Shown here: one piece after another, positions 1 to 9,556 of the stretch
How positions within the stretch are numbered: position 1 is the stretch's first letter
How the letters are laid out: every line of letters starts with the position of its first letter
NCBI GenBank assembly: GCA_963971425.1
Contig: OZ020515.1
Location: 20,456,637 to 20,520,636, forward strand
Direction of reading: 5' to 3'
DNA: 64,000 bases
Origin: Bryoerythrophyllum caledonicum
Lineage: Eukaryota; Streptophyta; Bryopsida; Pottiales; Pottiaceae
Position numbers and translations under genes: made by a program
Notes under the pieces: generated by a model
What the model was told of the DNA's origin: nothing
Seen by the model: the letters and a program-made list of their open reading frames with translations, nothing else
The model's database searches: none

Positions 1-913
1 GTACGTCACGGGGTGTGAAAGGGCGTTGTTACCAAACGGGCATTAGGCGAGTATTCTCGCCTACCCTCAGTTTCAGAGCGGGAAGGGAAAAACAATAGAA
101 TTGTTAGCAAAGGACAGGAACGTGGACATTACCGCTATAGCAAAGCAGGGTCAAGTTGGGCAAGTAAGCGAGTACATCAGAGGGGACGACAAGGATCAAA
201 AAGCTCTGCGAGCAACGTGGGCAATTGTTACAATGGGCATAGTGGGGCTTCGTCCGGTCCCCCAGACATTATTGTAGGTCCACTGCCGCCACGAATTGAT
301 AAGGGCATTCCGGCGAGCCAGAGACGGGTGAGAAAGTGAGTGCAATATGAGGCGGGGCATAATTTGCGCATGAGGGAGGAGAGTTCAAGGTTGGCATTGG
401 ATGTTGTGAAGGGCAAGAGTGACAAGGAGGGTCCGAGTGTTTCAGCACGTTTCACCAATGTGGCTCCGGTAACCGCGACGGGATTTGGTGGAGACGACAA
501 TGCCAGTGGATTTTGGGTTCAAAAGAGGAATTCCAGGGTTAAGCAACTCTTCAACGTAGGTGATGTAACAGTGAGGCGTGGACGTGACTTGCCTGACGTC
601 AAACGTCCCAACACCCATTACATTTGAGAAGGAAAAAAGGGTATACGGAGTGATCAACGAGGAACATCATGTAAGTAAAACTGTAAGTGTGAAGTGTGAT
701 GCACATAGGATTAGAGTGTTTTGACTTTAATGTTTTGTTCTCATAATCTTTGTGTTAAGCTGTTAAAGTGAGCCTCAACGTTAGTATTGTTGCAGTCAAC
801 GGTAGTGTCACAGATGTATCAAGGACACGATAAGGACAAACCGGGTGAACCAGTGGAGACGTGGAACATTGGGGATGCTGTTGACAATGCGTCGGATGTA
901 GCACTGACGACCT

Positions 914-970
914 CCGTGACATTTCGGAGCGGTGTAACATTGCCGAAGAGTGTGACATTGCGCAAGTGAT
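914..970 (+). repeat. 18-bp motif repeat, three units
   Basis: The words GTGACATT, GTAACATT and GTGACATT start near 916, 934 and 952, an 18-bp spacing. The plus frame reads the hexapeptide-like series SVTFRS, GVTLPK, SVTLRK. The core is a variant of the family-1 word AGTGTTACA on the opposite strand. Confidence 0.5.
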
Positions 971-1290
971 GGAGGAGTTAGAGACAAGTTATAAATGTAG
1001 CGACAATGTGGTTTCGGACGCAATTATGCAGGGTGTTGTTCCATACGTCTTTGCACTCCCCGGAAAGGGATCTCTCACACATAGGACATGGCCGTGGAGA
1101 AAGAAACCCCCGTGGTGGGAATACGCGGACATCTTCCAAGGAGTTCTTCCAGTCTTGCACTAAATACGAGTGGCGCACATACTTCAAGTGAGCCGGCACT
1201 CGAAGTAGATAAGAGGCTACATCGGTATTGGGCTAGTAGAGCAGGAATCGTGATGTTTACTACAACACCATGAAGGCATGAGGAGTAACT

Positions 1291-2716
1291 GAGCGCATAA
1301 CGAAGTTGTTGGTTGGGCGGGATGCATATGCGGAGGACGTCAAAAACTGGGAGTTTGCAAAGTCATGTGCAATGACTTTGCCGCTACGCCCAGTGGAGCC
1401 AATGATGGTGCCTGGTTTGTACCATTCAAGCCGTACCGGGGTTCCCAATGCCGTGGAAGTGGGAGCATCATAGTGTAGAAAAATTTGTGCGGGAGTGGGA
1501 CGCAATATTTTCCATTGATGATTTCAAGGGTGTGTTCTATTCGCTATATGGGTGGTGGAATTCAACAAAAAAGGTAATGGAGTTCTCAATCCGGTCTTGC
1601 GTGTATCTTGAGCATGGCTGTGCTGCCAGTGTTACATTCATCATGATTTATCATCTTATTCCCACTAGTTTTGAAGCACAATTCAGCAGTGGATCGAGCC
1701 ATGAGAGCTGAGGTGTTGTCTTCCCTCAAAGACCTTGTCTACAGTGTACGTGAAGGAGGGGCCTTTGGCGAGGCCCGTGCGGTTGACAATCTCATACAAT
1801 GGGGACACAATGAGCGTTGCTACGAAGGGTTGCTCGAACAAATCCTCGCTCACGTAGAGATGGCAGTTGCGACAACGTTAGCTAATTACATGCAAGAACA
1901 TGCGTACAAAGACAAGGCGGCGCAGTGGGACTGGTGTCTAGTATGGCATGCAATCACTAGGTTGGAAGAGATTAGAATGAGTCTCCGACCTCTTCCATTC
2001 CAGCACAATGGTGAGTGGATTTCCAATCCTTTCACATAACTTGTAATTCCATGGCAGTGTTGCACGATCAGTGATATGTCATCCAAACAAATTGTATGCT
2101 ATCATTGTTCACAAGGTTCGTGTTATACACGGTCAGTGTTACATGGGTTTCAATGTTTCACACTGTCAGGATTATACATTTACAATGTTATATACCGTGT
2201 TATATATCGCCAATATTTACACTATTATACACCTCCAGTGTTATATACCCGTAGTATTGTGAGGGTCCAGTCTAATGTTTGAGTGATTGTGTGGCAGAAA
2301 CTAACGCGATGGTTGTGGAATCACTCTTGGTATATTCAAAAAGGGTAGGTCAGGCTGATCCAACGTCTTTTGTGTGTGTCCTAAGAATGGTGTTCGATGA
2401 CTGTTACGGACAATTCTGGACTCTATCTGGCCTACCTTTGGATTATATAAAGAGCTGGTTGCACGTCTTTGCACTTCTTTGTAGTTCACCCATGTTGTGT
2501 CGATGTTTGCAATTAGAGGGCGTTTCATTTTTGTGGGAATGCCACTAGGGTCAAGAAAGAAGCTAGAACGAGAACTCCTGGCGTAGGTGGCGGCAGTGAG
2601 ATCAGACAAGGAAGCGACATTGTCGAAGGTGTTATGCTATGGGCGCGTACAATGAGGTTGAAGGCGTTGCAGGACATGGCCCTGGTCCGTCCCGCAACGT
2701 TTCAGAGGATGTGAAT
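1291..2716 (+). pseudogene. MULE accessory gene remnant (family 1)
   Basis: Plus-strand pieces of a protein that is not a transposase. The longest open piece spans 1671-2039 (about 120 residues, with AAQWDWCLVWHAITRLEE near its end). An upstream open stretch from about 1291 contains WEFAKSCAMTLPLRPVEP. A downstream piece near 2640-2716 reads VMLWARTMRLKALQDMALV and then hits a stop. The paralogous minus-strand gene (3404-6480) has the same pieces in the same order, so this is one gene seen twice. I do not recognise a domain. In other VANDAL-like MULEs this position is held by accessory (vanB/vanC-like) genes, which is an inference here. Stops and frame changes make it non-functional as it stands. 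Confidence 0.45.
2115..2262 (+). repeat. Degenerate 16-bp array of the AGTGTTA(C/T)A word
   Basis: About nine degenerate copies of CAGTGTTATA / CAGTGTTACA / CAATGTTATA follow one another. Aligned word positions fall near 2120, 2136, 2153, 2169, 2185, 2197, 2213, 2222 and 2238, so most steps are 16 or 17 bp. The stretch is AT-rich, has no sustained coding frame and lies between two pieces of the accessory gene remnant, as an intron or spacer would. The same 16-bp step recurs independently at 4410-4470. Confidence 0.7.
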
Positions 2717-2940
2717 GGCACGGACTGGCAAAGTGTGGGATGATGTCTCACAAGACTAGGGCGTCGTTCTGTTGACACGAAAAATTGCGACATGGGGTAT
2801 TTGCCACGTTTGTGGTTGGGTCCTTTAGGAGACCCACTTGCAAAGAAGAGAACGTCAATCTTAAAGATGGTGGGAAAAATTGGGGATGCTATGGCTCAGA
2901 AGGACGACGGTAGGTGGTTTGGAGGAGACGGGTACCATAA

Positions 2941-3150
2941 AATCTGTGTTACATCGAGGGTCTCGGGCCCAGTAGAGGCAAGCAAATGTATGCAAGGAGA
3001 CGACAGTGTTACACCTTTGGCCCCTGTGATTCTAGATGCGGAGGAAGGTGAGAGGGGGGAAGATAGTGTCATAGGTTCGGACCCTAATATTCCACTAGAA
3101 AAGAAAGGTACGAGGAGGGAAGATAGTGTTACATCTTCGGTCTCGATGTA
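2941..3150 (+). repeat. 60-bp tandem array carrying AGTGTTACA
   Basis: The words GTGTTACA, GTGTTACA, GTGTCATA and GTGTTACA start at 2946, 3006, 3066 and 3126, an exact 60-bp period over four units. In the plus frame (open from 2792 to 3151) the units read as 20-residue repeats, each centred on DSVT or DSVI and otherwise rich in E, G and R. The period keeps the reading frame. The word itself is better conserved than the rest of the unit. Confidence 0.8.
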
Positions 3151-3171
3151 GATGAGGTTGCTGCCATTCTA

Positions 3172-3251
3172 CATGGCGTCGTCGTCGTCATGAATTGCCA
3201 CCCGAGTGATTCATGGCGTTGTTGTTGTTATGAATTGCCACCCTAGTGTCA
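3172..3251 (+). repeat. 40-bp tandem duplication
   Basis: Two 40-bp units start at 3172 and 3212. Each begins CATGGCGT, has a short (GTC)n or (GTT)n run, then ATGAATTGCCACCC. It sits at the junction of the plus-strand copy and the inverted copy that follows. Confidence 0.7.
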
Positions 3252-4409
3252 CAAGTCAGACCTTGTAGTGCATGAATCTTCTCTGCAACCGCGACGCTCC
3301 ACTTTGGGACAACAGTACGAAAGACGCACCCGAAGTCACGGTCCTCACGGAACGATAACCGTCATGCCCATTCCTTTGATTGGTATTCTGCACAGTGCTC
3401 CTACTATCTTGTGCACCACATTCGTGTGAACCTCTTCGGCTCGTGCCTAGCAACATCTTGCATGGATCGCAGTTGCACAACCTCGATCCATTGCATGATT
3501 CCGTCGATGATCTCCTCTCCGTGCGCGGTCTTGATAGTGCCGATGTTGTCCTTGAGCATACAACCCATCACTTCTAAGCTCTCTCCCCACCCTCCTGCAA
3601 ATAAAAAAGGCCCAAATCTTATGAAGTTCGACAACGCCCGGTTCACTTGGTGGTCGCGTTCACAAATTTTTTTATCAAGCTTCGCGTGAAACCAAACTTT
3701 GGGCATGTTATCAACTTGAACCCCCCATAATAGCTCTCGAACATGACCTTGAACACGTGCAAAAGGGATAACGGCTGCACAGCCAACACTCTAGAACAAA
3801 GTAGCTTAACTCGCATGCACTCTGCCTCGTACTCTGCATAGTAGAATCACGATCCTTTTGGGTCCCGTCAGGACAGACACGCGTAACACTGACTACCTAC
3901 CCTCCCTTAAACTACCGTAAACCTTTTCAAGATTTAGAAAACAATTGTATACATACAGAGTACCATGTCTACGGCGGTGCAGTTGCTCACCATCATGACA
4001 CTATGGAAACTTGTGCAACCTTGTATGTGACAAGTTGAATCAAAGACTGCATGCCAAAGCGGACACCAATCACATTCTGCAGCCTCGATCTCGCCAATAT
4101 ACTTTTCCCGGAACTCCATCCTAACTTGGTGCTCCTATTCTCTAAGTAATTGTGCCAAATTCTTCCAACACTCGATGCCTGCTTTCTTGCACGCAGTGAA
4201 ATCAATATGCCACTAGATATAGTCTAGCAAATCTTGTAACCCTACCCATGGCTTCTGTTCAACAAAGCTGCCACACAACAATTCCAACAAGGTCGTGATT
4301 GACCTCGCGATGGACTTTGTCGTAACCCCAATGCCGATCTGTGTAGACAGAACAAAAATTTACTAACAATATCATAGTCACTTGGATCAACAAACCCTTT
4401 ATTTAAACC

Positions 4410-4470
4410 AGTGTTACACCGATACAGTGTTATACTGATCTAATGTTACACTAGCATAGTGTTACAAACC
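4410..4470 (+). repeat. Exact 16-bp array of the family-1 word
   Basis: Four units, with GTGTTACA, GTGTTATA, ATGTTACA and GTGTTACA starting at 4411, 4427, 4443 and 4459, an exact 16-bp period. The flanking bases differ more between units than the core does. It lies in a non-coding gap of the minus-strand accessory gene remnant (about 4210-4540), probably an intron. Confidence 0.85.
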
Positions 4471-5956
4471 TGGTCGTAAATACAATTAAAATCACAGCCA
4501 CGTACCTTTATTGAGAACCTCGACCATACATACAGAGTGCCACATCATTTTTTGAACTCTTTAGTAGACAAAAAAGTATCGCAATTGTCTTGAACTCTAT
4601 CCCGCTTGTGGTCTCCCAATTCCACGGGCACAGGGCCCCTATTATATCTCTCAGTCAATATAGACTTGGTTGTATAGGCTCGAGCAGACAGGTCGGAAGA
4701 TCCTTCTGAAGCATCTTGCTCTGATCCATGTTGAACCTCCATTGTGCAATCGCCAAGGCCTCCTTCCTCCGAATGCCCCCCTCTCTACCAACGTTGAAGT
4801 CCTCAAGCCCAGGGTAGAAGGCCACCTTCTTCGGTGACCCTTTACCTTCCGCCCAATACCTCATGAGGTCTGCGTTCTTGGCAAATTTCCCTTTCCACTC
4901 AACACACAAACCCAACGTGGCAGGATAGGGCACCAGAGGCACCTCATTAGTGGTGGCCTCTTCTTTCACTAATGCAACCATTGCCGAACCTTCAATTTCA
5001 TCCGGAAGGCTTGAGGGCGTTCGAGCAAGTGTTTCTTGCAGACCCTCATGTGTCACACTCGATGCTCTATCCACCTATAAATAATGTCCAGAGTTGCCGT
5101 AAACCCTACTGCACGATGGGTGACCGGTATATCCTACGCAATATTATAAAACCCACTAACCGGCAACGACACAAAGAAATAAAGATCCAGTGTTACACCT
5201 ATTTTGTACCTTTTTGGCGGCTAGCCTTGTAAACCGTGTTTGTTTTTGTGCCTTTACATCTCTTGAGCATGAGTACGTTTCCTCGGGTCCCGAGTCTCCT
5301 CATATTGCTGCTCTTCATCCGCCGCCATCGCCGGTCCACATGAAGAACTTGCACGCCTTTCAACACGTGTCGTACATCCTCCATGTTTCTTACTCCAAGC
5401 TACGGAAGCAACAATGACAGGATCAACTCCCTCCCCTTATTCGTACCTGCAGCATTGTTAACGTTGCCTCTAAGTATCTGACGATTTAGAGTCATTTGCG
5501 CCGGATCCCTGTTCAACATTGGTAGAGGCACGAGATGTCCTTTTCATGGGCACTATGTCAGTTCTGTGGTCTTTTTCACATCCACACGTGTATTGAGGTA
5601 GAATGGGCAACGGAGTAAATGTCGTTGACGTTGCTTGGTGCTCTGCCTGTCCGGCATCTGTAACACTTGAAGTACCACAATGCTTTCTAGGCGGAATTTT
5701 CTCAAAATTGGAGTCCTCATCATCCAGATCCGCGCTCAAATTTTGTTGGCCTTCCCTATTGAGGTCAGCCATGCACGTCTGGCACGCCATAGGAACTAGC
5801 GTCCCCTTCGGTGCAACACCGTCGAAGTGCACACCTTCTCCTTTTAGCAAGCATGATCTCAACAAACTTACCTCGCCCAACATTCAAATTTGGGTAAGGA
5901 TATAGTGCTGTTGGCTTTCCATCCGACAAGCGCGCCTCCTCACATCCATTCACATA

Positions 5957-6195
5957 CAGGGTTGTTCCGGTGTCCGTCTGTCCGGTAGTGTCCGTCCGTC
6001 CGGTTGTCTGTCCGATAGAGGCTGTTGTCCATCTAATAGAGAATATTCTAGAATATTTGGATATATTCCTATAGATTTGGGGCATATTCTCTGGAATATT
6101 CTAGGCATCTGTCCGGTAAGGGTGCTGTCCGTCCTGTCCGACTGTCCGTCCGTCCGCTGTCTTTGGGCCACTATCCGTCTATATAGACAACCATG
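5957..6195. mobile_element. hAT-type MITE (239 bp)
   Basis: The ends are CAGGGTTGT on the left and, reverse-complemented, CATGGTTGT on the right. It is flanked by an exact 8-bp target duplication TTCACATA (5949-5956 and 6196-6203), the hAT signature. The interior is full of GTCCG repeats near both ends with an AT-rich centre, as in hAT subterminal regions. The paralogous copy at about 24.9 kb has a single TTCACATA (as TATGTGAA) and no insert, so it is the empty site. Confidence 0.9.
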
Positions 6196-6489
6196 TTCAC
6201 ATATTGATGAAAGTCCAGAAGGTGCTTAGAGGTGAAAACCGGGGAGCAATGGACACATTAGAAATTGTGCCTCCCCGTGGGATTTCTCGACTTCAATTTA
6301 CAGAGTGTCACCCACTCCACAATAAGAGACTCTTAATAATTCTTACTAGGGTAGTTGATGTAAGAAAACTCGTGCTCATCGATCTTGAAATTGTAGACCT
6401 GATACATATTTGGCTGCATTGTTCCGAACCCTATGTCTAGTACAGACACAAAGCAAAGAAGCCCAATTCACAACCTAGAACCCTTGCAC

Positions 6490-8405
6490 CACTATAAGAA
6501 ACCCGTGTTTTTTGTAACATGGTGAAAAACATGACTGAACGTCAAAAGTAACATGCTGTTGCGTCAATGTTGATGTCACCTAAAATCCGTCAATATAAAC
6601 AGGCCAAAAACGTCAAACAATTTGTCGTAACATGGTTGTCAACCTCTTGACATCCAACTGAACGTGGCCTGAAATGTGTGGGAAAGGGCTCCACGTGGAG
6701 GGGGCCCATGTCCACATCAGCTATGTTTTCTTTTGGGCAGCGCCACGCGGGATTTTTTTCATCCAACTCCATTTTGAGTGGGCAGTGACGTGGAATTTAA
6801 GAATTGCTGACTTGGACCCGAAGAATTATGACGTGGACAACCCACGTCAGTTGACGTCATACTATTAGAGCATTTTTCGTCCACACAAGGCTGTTACTTT
6901 TGACGTTCGTTTTGACATGCTCGTGTTGCTCATGACATCAATCTTGACGTTGGCGCGTTCTGCCTATATGTTGTTATTGACCTTTTTCATGCTGGAGATT
7001 ATGTTCACTTGAATCTAACATGTTCTTTTGGACGTTTTTCTAAACATGTTTCAAAAAAACTGCTATTCTATGTGATGGGCTCTTTAACGTGGGATGAACA
7101 TGTGACAATGTAAGTGAAGACGTCAAGCATTTGTCAGCCGTGACGTGAGTATGAACATGCCATCAACCTCTTGAGTAGTAGCAACTTGAAACAAATGAAC
7201 ATACACAGTTACCCAAAATGATCAAAACCCTAATGTGTGTGATTTGGCGCTTGCTTGGGCAATTGATGAATGAGCATGGGCATTCTGGAAGGATTTAGGG
7301 TGCCTAAAAATTGTTCTTAAGACTACGTTGGAGGAGTGCAACGGCCTAGGTCACAACTTCGGCGCTCAAGAGGATCTACAGAGCTGGAGTTTGGTGCTGC
7401 GTAGATGGGAGAGCTGCGGTTTGCAGCTTGGCGCGACCTGCGCCTCCAGGAGAAATTTGGCGCGAAGATGATTGCGAGGTGGAGCTCCGCGCAAGTTCGT
7501 GTTAGAATAACGTACCTGCAGTTCGATGCAAAGTCATCACGACGTGCTTCACGAGTTCTAAGTGAGTGGACGACTTACCGGCCTTGCTGTTGCAGCAGCC
7601 TCTCCATGGTGGCGAATACTGAACTTGGCTATGGCTAGGGTTTCCTAGCCATGGCTGAGATCAGCTATGGCTGGGGTTAGCCGGCTATGGCCAAAGCTTC
7701 CCTTGTGTTCTTCTTCCCTTTGAGCTCTCCCCTTACCGTCTTGATTTTCCGCAGATTGCCTTCCTTGCTCCCAGCTAGCACCGTCGTCACCGCTCTATGG
7801 CTCCTCCCATAGCTGCCGCCATAGCCACCGCCATAGCCGCCGTTGCTTTGCTCCATCACCTTCAAGTTGTCTCTTTCTACTCCTTCTTGTTCTCCTAATC
7901 TCCCTCCTCTTAGCGTTGTAGTGAGCTTCGCCGCTCCCCACCTCCCACTTCTATCACCTAAGTTCAATTTGCTCTCACCCACACTCTCAAAAGTAAAGTG
8001 TAGATGCTGTGGAGGTTGCTTTTGTGTAAGTCGCCCTTCGGCTCTTCCTTCCTTGCGACATATTTCATCCACTACGGATGAAAGCTGCCCATTTTCTCAG
8101 TTTTTGCTTTTGGGCAGCGGGCTGCTGTCATTCTATAGTAAAATGAAATGCAACTGTGGCTGAGGTGGACATCCCATGTTTTCTATGATGTCACAGTTTG
8201 ACGTGGTCACGTTTCTTTTGACGTCACCAAAAACGTGCATGTCTACGGTGACATCAACGCATTTTGTCTTTAACAGGAACATGTTTGATGCAACGTCAAA
8301 CTAAATTCGAGGTACTGTAGCAATTTTTTGACTAACGTGTGACATCATAGAAAACACAACACGTAACAGCCTTGACGACACCAAAAACATGGTTTTCTTA
8401 TAGTG
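6490..8405. mobile_element. Non-autonomous CACTA (En/Spm) transposon, 1.9 kb
   Basis: The ends are CACTATAAGAAA on the left and its complement CTTATAGTG on the right, close to the common plant CACTA end CACTACAAGAAA. A 3-bp duplication CAC (6487-6489 and 8406-8408) flanks it, as expected for CACTA elements. The subterminal zones are dense in AACATG and ACGTCA words on both strands, resembling transposase-binding repeats. No transposase is encoded. The family-1 copy B near 24.65 kb keeps the uninterrupted site (one CAC), which proves the ends. Confidence 0.92.
7807..7842 (-). repeat. 12-bp minisatellite inside the CACTA element
   Basis: Three 12-bp units built on CCATAGC(T/C)(G/A)CCG start at 7807, 7819 and 7831. 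On the minus strand, within an open frame at 7677-8072, they read as a GGYGGGYGGSYG stretch. Related GGCTATGGC words recur around 7620-7700. The open frame shows no recognisable domain and is probably captured or low-complexity sequence. Confidence 0.6.
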
Positions 8406-8818
8406 CACGTTTGTGGTAACCCTTGTTCTCAAGCTTGTTCACTCACATCAGAAACACTCGGATTTTGCACTAAACGGTGTAACACAAAACACTACTAAGC
8501 AGATTAAAAAAGTCTAAATAAGACAACGTGTAGGGTGTCCAAACAAGCACTGCAAAATTCCACGTAATTTTTTCTGAAAACCTCGACGCCCCTATCAATA
8601 ACCTACGAGCATACTAACATTTGGAACTAACGAACCATTTAGAAGTGAAATACACGAGAGTAGAGGCATTCAAAAAGGGGGGGTGTGCTTCTATCAGAAC
8701 TATGCAACGATGAATGACAGATTCAACCGCCATTCTAGCGTATGACTGCATTAATTGCCTGGCGGTGTAAGCAATCATACCCATTGAGTCAACAATAATC
8801 ACGAAATAGATGTGTTTA

Positions 8819-8895
8819 TAACTACACTAAAATTTATGTTTAGTGTAGTGGTACGAATAGTGTACTTACCCTAGTACACTATTTGTAATTGAGTT
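8819..8895. repeat. Two adjacent short palindromes
   Basis: CTACACTAAA and TTTAGTGTAG face each other across seven bases near 8824-8850. AATAGTGTACT and AGTACACTATT follow immediately, across about six bases, near 8857-8886. They begin exactly where homology between MULE copies A and B stops. The stretch to 9556 contains no gene that I can support. Confidence 0.6.
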
Positions 8896-9556
8896 GACAA
8901 ATAGTGTAAGCCACCAATGTCATAAATGTAAACTCCAATCAACCCCCAACTAACCCCAATCAGCCACCTAACGGCCATCATGTCTTTACTCTCCCCATTT
9001 GCCATCCTCATACTTATATCATCCCCATGCTTGCATCTTCCACTCCCCCATCATGTCATTGGTTGTTTCTGGTGAGTTTTCTGTTTGTCTTGTGATTCTT
9101 TTCTGGTGACTTGAATGAGACCTTGGAAAAAAAGGTGCATGAGGTGCATTTGATGAGTTTGATGAGTTTGATGAAGTGCATGAGGAGACTAAACCTGGGC
9201 AGTCATGAGTGTAATAGAATCTTTGCACATAAATACTGAATGGACTAAATCAGTGGGTAAGGTCATGGGCTGATCAGTGATCACTGGACTAAATTTGTTG
9301 CTCTTTGCACTAAATTTGCAGTTCATGATCGCTCTTGATATCTTCAGCTTATCCTTGCCATACAACTTCAGCCTATCTTCCCCAGGTAATTTCTTCAACA
9401 GAACTTGTTTTTTTTTCATTCTCTAAACGCGGGGGGGGGCTTATACTCCCATGGTGTGGACAGGCGGACACAGCCGTGCCAAGAATTATGGGACAAGCTC
9501 ATGACCGCCACTGAATGAATTTCATCCCTCATCCAAAAGTCTAGTAGGAATCCTTA
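8896..9556. other. Intergenic stretch before the pogo-like ORF
   Basis: No gene or RNA recognised. It holds a short TTTGATGAG direct repeat near 9150-9175 and a run of nine G near 9430. It is probably the 5' part of the pogo-like element, but no terminal inverted repeat was found. Confidence 0.5.

Larger units (their letters stand above)
1..3251 (+). mobile_element. Family-1 MULE-like element, copy D (left end outside window)
   Basis: This is decayed transposon DNA read on the plus strand. It shares protein-level segments with the minus-strand copy at 3256-8817: residues around DWCLVWHAI near 1924 match DWCPLWHAV near 4060, and MLWARTMRLKALQDMA near 2640 matches MQWIEVVQLRSMQDVA near 3490. 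It carries several AGTGTTACA words (1628, 2135, 3005, 3125) and three tandem arrays built on that word. Frames are repeatedly interrupted by stops. The left boundary is not in the window. The right boundary is set where the inverted copy begins and is approximate. Assignment to the MULE class rests on kinship with the neighbouring copies, not on a transposase domain in this segment. Confidence 0.6.
3404..6480 (-). pseudogene. MULE accessory gene remnant (family 1), copy A
   Basis: Read from high to low coordinates. An N-terminal region near 6205-5470 includes YVNGCEEARL, YPYPNLNVGRGKF and SADLDDEDSNFEK. An exon near 5430-5220 ends in KASRQKG at a probable GTACAA donor. Exon-like open pieces follow at 5074-4655 (LARTPSSLPDEIEG), 4120-3934 (AAECDWCPLWHAV) and 3706-3404 (MQWIEVVQLRSMQDVA). 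The stretch behind the donor holds TGTAACACT. The gene is broken by frame changes and by the hAT insertion at 5957. No known domain is recognised. Low-complexity acidic stretches and conserved Trp/His pairs suggest a DNA- or protein-binding accessory protein, but that is a guess. Confidence 0.45.
3256..8817 (-). mobile_element. Family-1 MULE-like element, copy A, with two nested insertions
   Basis: A minus-strand copy. From 8817 down to about 5083 it aligns with the plus-strand copy B at 24232-25765. Once the nested hAT (5957-6195) and CACTA (6490-8405) elements and their target duplications are removed, the two stretches are about 1.57 and 1.53 kb. Homology stops abruptly at 8817 (24232 in copy B). 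The lower part (3256-5080) matches copy D instead. It contains AGTGTTACA words at 4410, 4458 and 5189. The inner boundaries are approximate. Confidence 0.65.

Noticed and set aside
7677-8072. 131-codon ORF inside the CACTA element
   Set aside because: Partly encoded by a 12-bp minisatellite; no transposase or other domain is seen.
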